From an uncultured Bacteroides sp. (lineage in GTDB: Bacteria > Bacteroidota > Bacteroidia > Bacteroidales > Bacteroidaceae), in assembly GCA_900544075.1 (NCBI GenBank), contig UQTJ01000030.1:1-36952 (forward strand): 36,952 nt of DNA. The letters run 5' to 3'. This document shows, one piece after another, positions 16,822-24,486 of this stretch (within the stretch, counting starts at the first letter, position 1; every line of letters starts with the position of its first letter). The notes below the pieces were generated by a model. That model searched no databases and was not told the origin of the DNA. It saw only the letters and a list, made by a program, of their open reading frames with translations. Made by a program: the position numbers and the translations under genes.

Positions 16822-16856
16822 AAAAAATCAGGGTAGCCCCTCAAGGAAACTACCCT
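16822..16856 (-). terminator. Terminator of the ECF sigma factor gene
   Basis: On the minus strand AGGGTAG pairs with CTACCCT around a 13-base loop and is followed by GA then six T. It lies 47 bp after the sigma factor stop, and with the rplS terminator makes a back-to-back pair. Confidence 0.68.
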
Positions 16857-16903
16857 ATAACATATATAGTTATAAAAACATTTTCACACAAGCGGAATAT
16901 CCG

Positions 16904-17407
16904 TTATCTGAAATCCTTAAGTTCTTCCTGCAGTTTCTGTCTTGTGAAAAATATTCTGCTCTTCACTGTACCCAATGGCAAGTTAAGCTTTTCTGCTATC
17001 TCACGATACTTGAATCCTGCGACGAACATAGAGAAAGGAACTCTATATTCACTTGGCAATGAATTCACAATACGCCTCATCTCCTTCAAGTCATAAGCAC
17101 CCTCTGTAGAATCTCCCTCCAGGTCAAATCCCTTATTTATAAAGTAAGAGTTATCCGTCTGGTCTACATATGTCTGATCGCGCAATGTCTTTCTGTAATT
17201 ATTAATAAAGATATTACGCATAATAGTGTAAATCCATCCCTTGAAATTTGTTTCTTCGGTGTATTTCTCCTCATTGTCCAAAGCCTTAAGCGATGTTTCC
17301 TGAAGCAAGTCATTTGCATCTTCATAATCTGCCGTAAGCTTATACGCAAAGTTCAAGAGGTCAGACTGTACATTTAATAAATTCTGTGCGAAAGTAGCTG
17401 TTTTCAT
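16904..17407 (-). CDS. ECF-type RNA polymerase sigma factor
   Basis: A 167-residue sigma-70 family protein with only regions 2 and 4. Region 2 (about 14-80) includes DANDLLQETSLKAL and FKGWIYTIMRNIFINNYRK, which contact core and the -10 element. Region 4 (about 112-162) includes LPSEYRVPFSMFVAGFKYREIAEKL and the helix-turn-helix GTVKSRIFFTRQKL. No anti-sigma factor, FecR or SusCD gene lies next to it, so it is an orphan of the kind conserved across Bacteroidales rather than a polysaccharide-locus regulator. Its regulon cannot be read from this window. A GC-rich hairpin lies upstream of its likely promoter. Confidence 0.93.
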   Translation of the reverse strand: MKTATFAQNLLNVQSDLLNFAYKLTADYEDANDLLQETSLKALDNEEKYTEETNFKGWIYTIMRNIFINNYRKTLRDQTYVDQTDNSYFINKGFDLEGDSTEGAYDLKEMRRIVNSLPSEYRVPFSMFVAGFKYREIAEKLNLPLGTVKSRIFFTRQKLQEELKDFR

Positions 17408-17454
17408 ATTCTTGTTTGTTAGTTCGTTTTTATTCTTGTTTTATTTTCACACTA

Positions 17455-17462
17455 CAAAATTA
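17455..17462 (-). promoter_or_regulatory. Possible -7 box for the sigma factor gene
   Basis: The minus strand reads TAATTTTG (also overlapping TATAAT), 48 bp upstream of the ATG. The -33 position falls within the foot of the hairpin at 17484-17509 and does not match TTTG. Confidence 0.42.
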
Positions 17463-17483
17463 TACAGAACCAACATCCGTCAT

Positions 17484-17509
17484 CCCCCTAAATCAGACTA
17501 TAAAGGGGG
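17484..17509. promoter_or_regulatory. GC-rich inverted repeat upstream of the sigma factor gene
   Basis: CCCCCT (17484-17489) and AGGGGG (17504-17509) face each other across 14 A/T-rich bases. In an otherwise A/T-rich spacer this stands out, and it overlaps the -33 region of the putative promoter. It may be an operator, a piece of the CYTH gene's 3' end, or chance. Confidence 0.35.
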
Positions 17510-17550
17510 TGAAAACAGTTTTTACCCCATAAATTGACAGTTTTCAGGTG

Positions 17551-18024
17551 TTATTTCCACGTCTTGAACGGACATTTCATAAGGAAAGAGTTATAATACT
17601 TTACCTGACCCGTAACCTCTTCGCCGAGAAATGGCGGAACTTCATGCTTTTCATCCACTGTAGCAAGTTCAACCTCGGCCACTACCAGACCTTCATTCTC
17701 TCCATAAAACTCGTCCACCTCAAATATATGCTTTCCGAACTTAACAAGGTATCTGGTTTTGTCTATCATACCGGGCTGACAAAGTTTCATAAGTTCACGT
17801 GCTTCGTCAACCGGAATTTCGTGTTCCCACTCATATCTGCTCAAACCATTATCAGCCGATGCACCCTTAATAGTAAGAAAACCTTTATTATCCCTGATTC
17901 TTACCCTTACGGTTCTTCCTCTCTCACTACATATATATCCCTGAATTATTCTTGAAGACGAGACTGCCATATCTTTATACGACGAATCCTTAACCAAGAA
18001 TTTTCTTTCTATTTCCTGCGACAT
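17551..18024 (-). CDS. CYTH-domain protein (triphosphate tunnel metalloenzyme family)
   Basis: A 157-residue protein opening MSQEIERKFLVK, the ExExK signature of the CYTH/triphosphate tunnel fold, in which a beta barrel lined with Arg, Lys and Glu binds triphosphate compounds with Mg or Mn. Further barrel strands are visible: TVRVRIRDNKGFLTIKG, YEWEHEIPVDEA, KTRYLVKF, FEVDEFYGENEGLVVAEVEL. Bacterial members of this size often hydrolyse inorganic tripolyphosphate. Class IV adenylate cyclase activity is another possibility but is less likely at this length. It is in a run of minus-strand genes between the ECF sigma factor and prfB. Confidence 0.9.
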   Translation of the reverse strand: MSQEIERKFLVKDSSYKDMAVSSSRIIQGYICSERGRTVRVRIRDNKGFLTIKGASADNGLSRYEWEHEIPVDEARELMKLCQPGMIDKTRYLVKFGKHIFEVDEFYGENEGLVVAEVELATVDEKHEVPPFLGEEVTGQVKYYNSFLMKCPFKTWK

Positions 18025-18055
18025 ATTCTTTATCTTTAGTATTTATACATAGAAC

Positions 18056-18092
18056 AAAGGCTGCCGGATATTGTTCATACCCGACAGCCTTT
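18056..18092 (-). terminator. Hairpin between the 46-residue protein gene and the CYTH gene
   Basis: AAAGGCTG pairs with CAGCCTTT, with a further CCGG-like inner pairing, around a loop of about 20 bases. There is no T-run on the minus strand, so it may be a weak terminator or a processing or stability element. Confidence 0.38.
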
Positions 18093-18110
18093 ATTTATAC
18101 TTTCGAAAAA

Positions 18111-18251
18111 TCAGGCTGCAACACTATATGCAATTGCCAACAGTACTCCTAATACAAAAATAGAAATACATACTATTTTGAATACTTTATCAGCCTTTTC
18201 TTCCTGACGTTTCTCATAATTCTGCCTCTTGATGTTATGTTTCTGGCTCAT
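18111..18251 (-). CDS. Small membrane protein, 46 residues
   Basis: A short open frame starting MSQKHNIKRQNYEKRQ, with a strongly basic/polar N-terminal half (residues 1-24) and one C-terminal hydrophobic segment (about 25-46, IVCISIFVLGVLLAIAYSV). The likely topology is a tail-anchored or single-pass inner-membrane protein with a cytoplasmic charged head. The upstream region is A/T-rich and the frame fills the spacer between prfB and the CYTH gene. I do not recognise a family. The sharp split between charged and hydrophobic halves makes it likely to be a real gene. Confidence 0.65.
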   Translation of the reverse strand: MSQKHNIKRQNYEKRQEEKADKVFKIVCISIFVLGVLLAIAYSVAA

Positions 18252-18338
18252 AGCAATTTTGTTTTTATAGTTAATTACCCCAAAATTACTATTTAATTAA
18301 TAAAAACCAAAAGCAGAACAGAAAAAAATTATGAAAAA

Positions 18339-19454
18339 TCAAACCTCACTGTCAGAGAACTCCATCAGATAAGCTTTGATAAAACCATCTATCTTACCAT
18401 CCATCACCCCGTTAACGTCGGATGTCTGGTAGTTCGTACGATGGTCTTTTACGCGACGGTCATCAAACACATAGCTTCGTATCTGAGAACCCCACTCGAT
18501 TTTCTTCTTTCCGGCTTCCACCTTGGCCTGTTCCTCCATACGGTGCTGAAGCTCCTTGTCATAAAGAATAGAGCGCAACTGTCGCAATGCATTTTCCTTA
18601 TTCTTTGGCTGATCTCGTGTTTCAGTGTTCTCAATAAGGATTTCTTCCTCCTCACCGGTATAAGGGTCCTTATACTGATAACGCAAGCGCACACCTGATT
18701 CTACCTTATTTACGTTCTGTCCACCTGCACCACCGCTTCGGAAAGTATCCCACGACATACGTGCCGGTTCAATCGTTACTTCTATAGAGTCGTCTACCAA
18801 AGGAGTTACAAACACTGATGCAAAAGAAGTCATACGTTTACCCTGGGCATTATACGGTGACACACGCACCAAACGGTGAACTCCATTCTCACCTTTCAGA
18901 TACCCGTAGGCATAAGCTCCTTCAATATTCATTGTAACAGTCTTTATACCTGCCTCATCACCTTCCTGAAGGTTTGCTACGGAAAGTTTATATCCGTTAC
19001 TCTCAGCCCAACGCATATACATACGCATCAGCATTGACGACCAGTCCTGGCTTTCCGTACCGCCCGCTCCTGAATTTATCTTCAGAACACAGTCCATCTG
19101 GTCAGCCTCGGAGCGAAGCATATTCTTGAGTTCAAGTTCCTCTACAGCCACTTGAGCCTTGCTGTAAGCCTCATCAACCTCCTGTTCTGTCACAAGTTCA
19201 TCCTTGAAGAAATCGAATGACAGTTCAAGCTCGTCAACAAGAGTTTTCACTTCCTTATATCCGTCAATCCAAGCCTGAAGCCCTTTAACCTTTTTCATCT
19301 GTGCCTCAGCTTTCTTTGCATCATCCCAAAATCCGGGAGCCTGGGTGCGGAGCTGCTCTTCCTCCACCTGTACCAACTTGTTTTCAATATCCAGATAGCG
19401 ATAAAGAGCCTCTGTACGTTCCTTTAAATCCTTAAGCTGTTCTATTGTAATCAT
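18339..19454 (-). CDS. prfB: Peptide chain release factor 2
   Basis: RF2 recognises UGA and UAA stop codons and triggers peptide release. The 371-residue protein has the coiled N-terminal domain (about 1-110), the stop-codon reading domain and the catalytic GGQ at 244-246 in RSGGAGGQNVNK. Two points are unusual relative to E. coli. The codon-reading tripeptide is SPY (199-201) instead of SPF. The frame is also continuous, so the programmed +1 frameshift at an in-frame UGA that autoregulates many prfB genes is absent: the equivalent site reads TAT CTG GAT. It has a TAACTTTG promoter box. Confidence 0.96.
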   Translation of the reverse strand: MITIEQLKDLKERTEALYRYLDIENKLVQVEEEQLRTQAPGFWDDAKKAEAQMKKVKGLQAWIDGYKEVKTLVDELELSFDFFKDELVTEQEVDEAYSKAQVAVEELELKNMLRSEADQMDCVLKINSGAGGTESQDWSSMLMRMYMRWAESNGYKLSVANLQEGDEAGIKTVTMNIEGAYAYGYLKGENGVHRLVRVSPYNAQGKRMTSFASVFVTPLVDDSIEVTIEPARMSWDTFRSGGAGGQNVNKVESGVRLRYQYKDPYTGEEEEILIENTETRDQPKNKENALRQLRSILYDKELQHRMEEQAKVEAGKKKIEWGSQIRSYVFDDRRVKDHRTNYQTSDVNGVMDGKIDGFIKAYLMEFSDSEV

Positions 19455-19475
19455 CTTATTCCTTTTTTGCGGCTA

Positions 19476-19506
19476 CAAAGTTAGTCAAAAATCATAAAAT
19501 GACCAA
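19476..19506 (-). promoter_or_regulatory. Promoter of prfB
   Basis: The minus strand carries TAACTTTG (19476-19483), with a CTTGG/TTG-type -33 about 20 bp upstream (within 19503-19507). The -33 element overlaps the extreme 5' side of the spacer after the acyl-CoA ligase stop codon. Confidence 0.5.
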
Positions 19507-19507
19507 G

Positions 19508-21313
19508 TTACTCTTCATACATCTTCTCTATCTGTTCCGCATAGTTTTTCATCAGAACAGGTCTTTTAATTTTCAATGTATTCGTAAGTTCACCTTTTTC
19601 CATACTGAAAGGTTCAGGAAGTAAAGTAAACTTCTTTATCTGTTCATAATGTGCAAACTCCTGCTGCAATGTATCTATACGCATACGGAACAGCTCCTGA
19701 ATCTCCTTGTTGGCAAGCAGTTCCTTCATATCAGAGTATTTTATACCCTTACTCTCGGCATATGCCTTCACCTGCGAATACTCAGGCACAATAAGAGCTG
19801 AAACATACTTTCTCTGGTCAGCTATAATTGAAATCTGGTCAATATACTTATCCACAACCAATTTTGTTTCTATTGCCTGCGGAGCTATATATTTACCGTT
19901 CGATGTCTTGAACAAATCCTTGATACGGTCAGTCAGATACAGACGTCCATCCTCAATGTATCCGGCATCACCCGTACGGAACCAGCCATCTTCAGTGAAT
20001 GCTGCTTTCGTTACAGCCTCCTTATTATAATATCCCTTAGTAACAGTTTCGCCTTTAACAAGCACCTCATTATTCTCACCTATTTTTATTTCCACTCCAG
20101 GCAATACTCTACCCACAGAACCTATCTTATAATCATCAATCCACTGACATGTAACAGTAGCAGTAGTTTCCGTAAGTCCATATCCGGCTATCATATTTAT
20201 ACCTACCGACCTTACAAATTCCTCTACCTTAGGTGGTATGGCTGCACCTGCTGTCGGGAAGAAGTTTCCGTTTTCTATACCTATAGTTTTTTTAAGCAGA
20301 CTGTAAATTGTCTTTTCATAGAATTTATACTTCAGTTTAAGCATCGCCGAAGGTTCTTTGCCGTTCATCAGACAGTCAATATTATACTCCTTACCAACCT
20401 TCAATGCATCAAGCATCAGTTTTTTCTTCACTCCGGTAGTTTCATTTATCTTATCCATGACTCCGGCATACACCTTCTCCCAAAAGCGCGGTACGCTGCA
20501 CATAGCCGTAGGACGGATTTCCTTTATAGTCTTCTGAATATCAGCAGGACGCAGATTCACACATAGCGTACATCCCCTGTCTATACACAGATACGACCAT
20601 GCACGTTCGAAAATATGTGTAAACGGAAGGAAATTCATTATCACATCCTTATCTGTAAGAGTAACCAAACGACCGTAATGAGCCTTTATTCCATATTCTA
20701 AACATGAATGATGGAGCATTACTCCTTTCGACTCTCCTGTAGTACCCGAGGTGTACAGAATATTTGCCAAATCCTCCGGACTGGATGCATCCGTACGTCT
20801 ATCCACCTCATTCTGCAATGATTCATCATCACCCAATTTAAGGAAATCATCAAAATACATGGAATTTGTATCACCGGGAAGTTTCTTTACATTCGAATCG
20901 AAAATAATAATCTGCTTCAAAGACTTGCAAAGCCCTTGCACTCGTCTTGCAACCTCATATTGATACTGTTCTCCAACAAAAACATACCTGATAGACGCAT
21001 CCTGTACTATATAATTTACCTGTGATTCCGAACTTGTGGCATACAGCGGAATAGTCACTACCCTTGTGGCATACGAGCCGAAATCCACATAAAAACATTC
21101 AGGCATATTCTGTGAGAAAACTCCCACTTTCTCCTGTTCCTGTATTCCCAATGCAACCATAGCACGGGAAACACTCCTTACTTTATCAGCAAACTTGTTC
21201 CATGAAACTGAAATCCATGAAGATACAGAATAGTCACGATACTTTATAGCTACTCTTTCACCGTATTTCTTAGCCTGACGGAAAACAAGGTCCGACAAAA
21301 ATGATTTGCCCAT
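19508..21313 (-). CDS. Long-chain acyl-CoA ligase (AMP-binding family)
   Basis: An adenylate-forming enzyme that activates fatty acids to acyl-AMP and then acyl-CoA. The 601-residue protein has the P-loop-like YTSGTTGESKG (187-197), the A5-type GYGLTETTATVT, the motif DGWFRTGDAGYIEDGRLYLTDRIKD with the conserved Asp and Arg, and the late KTSNGKYIAPQAIE with the expected flexible C-terminal domain. This is the FadD/long-chain subfamily, with a large C-terminal insertion region. There is no signal peptide; the family is cytosolic or peripherally membrane bound. It may serve uptake of exogenous fatty acids, since no beta-oxidation genes are near. Confidence 0.94.
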   Translation of the reverse strand: MGKSFLSDLVFRQAKKYGERVAIKYRDYSVSSWISVSWNKFADKVRSVSRAMVALGIQEQEKVGVFSQNMPECFYVDFGSYATRVVTIPLYATSSESQVNYIVQDASIRYVFVGEQYQYEVARRVQGLCKSLKQIIIFDSNVKKLPGDTNSMYFDDFLKLGDDESLQNEVDRRTDASSPEDLANILYTSGTTGESKGVMLHHSCLEYGIKAHYGRLVTLTDKDVIMNFLPFTHIFERAWSYLCIDRGCTLCVNLRPADIQKTIKEIRPTAMCSVPRFWEKVYAGVMDKINETTGVKKKLMLDALKVGKEYNIDCLMNGKEPSAMLKLKYKFYEKTIYSLLKKTIGIENGNFFPTAGAAIPPKVEEFVRSVGINMIAGYGLTETTATVTCQWIDDYKIGSVGRVLPGVEIKIGENNEVLVKGETVTKGYYNKEAVTKAAFTEDGWFRTGDAGYIEDGRLYLTDRIKDLFKTSNGKYIAPQAIETKLVVDKYIDQISIIADQRKYVSALIVPEYSQVKAYAESKGIKYSDMKELLANKEIQELFRMRIDTLQQEFAHYEQIKKFTLLPEPFSMEKGELTNTLKIKRPVLMKNYAEQIEKMYEE

Positions 21314-21343
21314 TTTATATACTTATTTAGAATTCTTAATACG

Positions 21344-21351
21344 CAAAGTTA
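21344..21351 (-). promoter_or_regulatory. Promoter -7 box for the acyl-CoA ligase
   Basis: The minus strand reads TAACTTTG, 31 bp upstream of the ATG at 21313, divergent from the box for the M20 gene. Confidence 0.5.
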
Positions 21352-21404
21352 ATTATATTTTTCTATTTTACCACAATTTTGTTACTATATACTAAAATAA
21401 AACA

Positions 21405-21412
21405 TATCTTTG
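21405..21412 (+). promoter_or_regulatory. Promoter -7 box for the M20 deacylase
   Basis: TATCTTTG matches TAnnTTTG, 20 bp upstream of the ATG at 21433. A TTTG at 21378-21381 could be the -33 element, but at a longer than usual spacing of 23 bp. Confidence 0.5.
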
Positions 21413-21432
21413 CCATAAAATATCAGAATAAT

Positions 21433-22500
21433 ATGATGACAGATACCAGTTATTACACTTCGGAGGCTGTAACACTGCTTCAAGCTCTGATAGGAATACC
21501 ATCCATAAGCAGAGAAGAAGATGCTGCAGCCGATTTCCTGCAAACCTACATCGAAGAGTCAGGAATTATGACAGGACGTATGGGAAACAACGTATGGTGT
21601 ATTAGCCCAATGTTCGATACATCAAAACCCACAATTCTTTTAAATTCCCATATAGACACAGTAAAACCTGTAAACGGATGGCGAAAACAGCCTTTTACTC
21701 CAAAGATAGACAACGGAAAACTGTTTGGACTTGGCAGCAACGATGCCGGTGCCTCGTTAGTATCATTATTTCAGGTTTACAAGCATTTGAGTGCCACTGA
21801 ACAAAAGTACAATCTTATATTCTTAGCCTCATGCGAAGAAGAAGTTTCAGGAAAAAACGGCATCGAAAGCGTACTTCCACAGTTGCCGCCAATCACCCTT
21901 GGAATAGTAGGTGAACCAACAGAGATGAATCCGGCCATTGCCGAAAAAGGACTTATGGTGCTCGATGTAACTGCACAGGGACGTTCCGGACATGCGGCAC
22001 GCGAAGAAGGCGACAATGCCATCTACAAGATTCTTCCTAATATAGAATGGTTCCGCACACACAAGTTCGAGAAAGAATCCGCCCTGCTTGGTCCTGTAAA
22101 AATGACGGTTACACAAATAAACGCCGGCACTCAGCATAACGTAATTCCTGATACATGCAGTATAGTAGTAGATATCCGCAGCAACGAATGTTATTCAAAC
22201 GAAACTCTTTTCGAAGAAATAAAAAAACATGTCAGCAGTGAGATAAAAGCCAGATCGTTCAGACTTAACTCATCAAGCATATCGCCTGAACATCCTATAG
22301 TGAAACGTGCCATAGCACTCGGGAAAACGCCTTTCGGCTCACCTACCCTCTCCGACCAGGCACTTATGCCATTCACATCTATAAAAATAGGTCCGGGTAA
22401 ATCGTCACGCTCGCATACGGCAGATGAGTATATAATGATAAATGAAATAGAAGAGGCTATAGACCTTTACATAAAACTATTAGACGGGTTGGAGCTATAA
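21433..22500 (+). CDS. M20 family metallo-deacylase, ArgE-like
   Basis: A di-zinc hydrolase of about 355 residues. The metal and catalytic residues are in order: H73 and D75 (NSHIDTV), D104 (GLGSNDAGAS), E135-E136 (ASCEEEVSG), E161 (GEPTE) and a C-terminal histidine in SRSHTADEY. The dimerisation domain holds the conserved QGRSGHAAREEGDNAI segment. The protein is close to the acetyl- or succinyl-ornithine deacetylases of arginine synthesis, and Bacteroides use N-succinyl intermediates in that pathway, so a succinyl-ornithine deacylase is a reasonable inference. No other arg genes lie nearby. The ATG at 21433 is chosen over an upstream in-frame non-ATG start because it follows the promoter box. 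Confidence 0.88.
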   Translation: MMTDTSYYTSEAVTLLQALIGIPSISREEDAAADFLQTYIEESGIMTGRMGNNVWCISPMFDTSKPTILLNSHIDTVKPVNGWRKQPFTPKIDNGKLFGLGSNDAGASLVSLFQVYKHLSATEQKYNLIFLASCEEEVSGKNGIESVLPQLPPITLGIVGEPTEMNPAIAEKGLMVLDVTAQGRSGHAAREEGDNAIYKILPNIEWFRTHKFEKESALLGPVKMTVTQINAGTQHNVIPDTCSIVVDIRSNECYSNETLFEEIKKHVSSEIKARSFRLNSSSISPEHPIVKRAIALGKTPFGSPTLSDQALMPFTSIKIGPGKSSRSHTADEYIMINEIEEAIDLYIKLLDGLEL

Positions 22501-22516
22501 AGCTCCAACCTTTTTT
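22487..22516 (+). terminator. Terminator overlapping the M20 gene stop codon
   Basis: GGTTGGAGCT pairs perfectly with AGCTCCAACC around the 4-base loop ATAA, followed by six T. The loop contains the gene's own TAA stop codon (22498-22500). The stem could also stop the convergent carbonic anhydrase transcript, whose stop codon is 7 bp beyond the T-run. Confidence 0.92.
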
Positions 22517-22522
22517 ATAATA

Positions 22523-23074
22523 TCAGTCGGCTTCTATCTCTGTCAGCTCTCCTGTAACAGAATTCATGATAAACCCTCTGACTTTGATACCTTCCACCGG
22601 CATAAGCGGATGATGGCGGACAATATGAACACTCTTTCGAACAGCATCTTCAGTATCGTCAAACCCACTCAACCACGAACGCAAGTCAACATCACAATAC
22701 TCCATCATCTCTATATGGTCCTGAGATACCCCACGCGAGCGCATATGCGAAAGCATCACATCGCTGTCCATGTGCTGCACTCCACAGTCAGTATGGCCGA
22801 TTATCATAATTTCCTCTACACCGAGTTCATAGATAGCCACCAACAGACTTCTCATAGCACTACCAAACGGGTGTGTAATTGTTCCTCCGGCATTCTTTAT
22901 AATCTTCACATCACCGTTTTTCAGTCCCAAGGCTGCCGGAAGCAATTCTATAAGACGCGTATCCATACACGTCACAATAGCAATTTTCTTGTCCGGATAC
23001 TTAGTTGTCATAAACTTTTCGTATCCTTTTGTTTCAACAAAAGATTTGTTGTATTCAAGTAATTCGTCTATCAT
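22523..23074 (-). CDS. Beta-class carbonic anhydrase
   Basis: Reversibly hydrates CO2 to bicarbonate in the cytosol. The protein from the ATG at 23074 has 183 residues, a normal length for the short bacterial beta class. Zinc ligands C36, H94 and C97 and the D38/R40 dyad are present in VTCMDTR and IGHTDCGVQ. A longer frame from 23176 would overlap the next gene and adds an implausible N-terminus, so the start beginning MIDELLEYNKSF is chosen. A TATTTTTG box lies 27 bp upstream of this start. Bicarbonate supply for carboxylation is the likely role. Confidence 0.95.
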   Translation of the reverse strand: MIDELLEYNKSFVETKGYEKFMTTKYPDKKIAIVTCMDTRLIELLPAALGLKNGDVKIIKNAGGTITHPFGSAMRSLLVAIYELGVEEIMIIGHTDCGVQHMDSDVMLSHMRSRGVSQDHIEMMEYCDVDLRSWLSGFDDTEDAVRKSVHIVRHHPLMPVEGIKVRGFIMNSVTGELTEIEAD

Positions 23075-23101
23075 AATAATATTGCAATAAAATTCATACT
23101 G

Positions 23102-23109
23102 CAAAAATA
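23102..23109 (-). promoter_or_regulatory. Possible -7 box for the carbonic anhydrase
   Basis: The minus strand reads TATTTTTG (TAnnTTTG), 27 bp upstream of the preferred ATG at 23074. It supports the shorter start. Confidence 0.4.
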
Positions 23110-23148
23110 CATCAAAAAAAACATACACGCTATTTTTACCAACCTTGA

Positions 23149-24276
23149 TTATTTTACAGGAATACACATATTCCAAGAACGTGTCGCATTTTCAAATCCG
23201 CCGGGACCGTCCATCGTAGCAAAAAACACATAAACAGGCTTGCCGTTTTCAAAATATATGAAAGGACGCTCAAGCTGTCCCTGTTTTCCTATATTGCCAT
23301 CTTCCCATTCCACCGTCAGAGAATATGCTTTCGGATCAGAATCAACAGTCCAGTTTATTCCATCGGAAGAATGCGCCATAGCACCTCCTCCTCTTTCACC
23401 TGTAAATTTGGCTACATGGTCTTTAAAGATGATATGATAACCTTCGGCATCTTTCCATAAAAACGGGTCTTCAGCTTCACCCTGACCGTCTACCTGGAAG
23501 ATAGGCTGCTTATTGTTCAAGACCTCATAGGGTCCTTCAATATTTTTGGCATAAGCAACACCCAGTGCCATTGAAGAATGTTTGTCATCCTCGGTATAAT
23601 GACGTCCCTTGAAAATCATCAGTACAGAACCGTCTTCCTGAATTACTGGAGAAGGATTAGAGGTCAGAAAACTATAAAATGTATTAGGTTCTGTCTTTAT
23701 AATAGGTTCATCAAACCTTTTCCATGGACCATAAGGAGTTTCCGCTACAGCCAGTCCAACCCTTTTATTCGCTCTTCCTACTATACACCATTTACTGTCA
23801 AGAGTCAGTTCATCATATGTAGGATTCTCAAAAGGATGAGTTGAACCCATATATATAAGGTAATACTTTCCTTTATGATAAAAAATACGCGGATTATGTG
23901 TTGACTTTCCATCCCAATACTGGGCACCACGCGCAGGCAAGGCTACGTCAGAAAAAGTATATGGCCCTTGAATTTTGTCAGACACGGCATGTACAATCTC
24001 AGAAGCTACCATCCATCCGGGATGAAACGGCAATGATTTAGGGAAGCGGGATACATACATATGGTATTTACCATCGGGAGATTTCACTACAGAACTTCCC
24101 CATACCCAATAACCTTCCGACTCAAAAGCCGGTACTTTCGAGGCCTTACCTAAATTATGGAAAAGTCTGTTCTTCGAATTTTCCTTTAAACTTACAAGAT
24201 TTTCAAGCTTTTGCGAATACAAGCCCGATACTGTCAAAAACATTGACAGCGATAATAGGAGTAATGGTTTTTTCAT
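23149..24276 (-). CDS. Exported five-bladed beta-propeller glycosidase-like protein (GH43-like)
   Basis: A 375-residue secreted protein with a signal peptide (about 1-21). The body shows repeats typical of the GH43/GH32-type beta-propeller: WVWGSSVVKSPDGKYHMYVSRF, NPRIFYHKGKYYLIYMGS, GLAVAETPYGPWKRF, SSDGINWTVDSDP and ERPFIYFENGKPVYVF. Acidic residues of such folds fit AEDPFLW and the later E/D positions, but I cannot assign the catalytic set or the CAZy family with certainty. No SusC/SusD pair or polysaccharide locus is beside it, so the substrate is unknown. The gene stands alone with a 170-bp upstream gap before the divergent AICAR transformylase. Confidence 0.78.
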   Translation of the reverse strand: MKKPLLLLSLSMFLTVSGLYSQKLENLVSLKENSKNRLFHNLGKASKVPAFESEGYWVWGSSVVKSPDGKYHMYVSRFPKSLPFHPGWMVASEIVHAVSDKIQGPYTFSDVALPARGAQYWDGKSTHNPRIFYHKGKYYLIYMGSTHPFENPTYDELTLDSKWCIVGRANKRVGLAVAETPYGPWKRFDEPIIKTEPNTFYSFLTSNPSPVIQEDGSVLMIFKGRHYTEDDKHSSMALGVAYAKNIEGPYEVLNNKQPIFQVDGQGEAEDPFLWKDAEGYHIIFKDHVAKFTGERGGGAMAHSSDGINWTVDSDPKAYSLTVEWEDGNIGKQGQLERPFIYFENGKPVYVFFATMDGPGGFENATRSWNMCIPVK

Positions 24277-24450
24277 AATTGATTTTTATTTACATCATAC
24301 CTTTATGTGTTAACAGTCTGCGAATATAAATATTTTTTCCTAATCATTTTGAGATTTAATACACTAAAATTATATCAGACATAGATTTGCATTACATATA
24401 CAGATAAAAAAATTGCAGTAACCATATTAGGAAAAAAGCAGACAAAAATG

Positions 24451-24458
24451 TATTTTTG
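24451..24458 (+). promoter_or_regulatory. Promoter -7 box for the AICAR transformylase
   Basis: TATTTTTG matches TAnnTTTG, 28 bp upstream of the ATG at 24487. Confidence 0.5.
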
Positions 24459-24486
24459 TAACAAAATTCATAAACAAGAAATAATT

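Noticed and set aside
23075..23176. Longer N-terminus for the carbonic anhydrase
   Set aside because: It would overlap the end of the beta-propeller gene, contains a promoter-like box, and the family starts at the MIDELLEY methionine.
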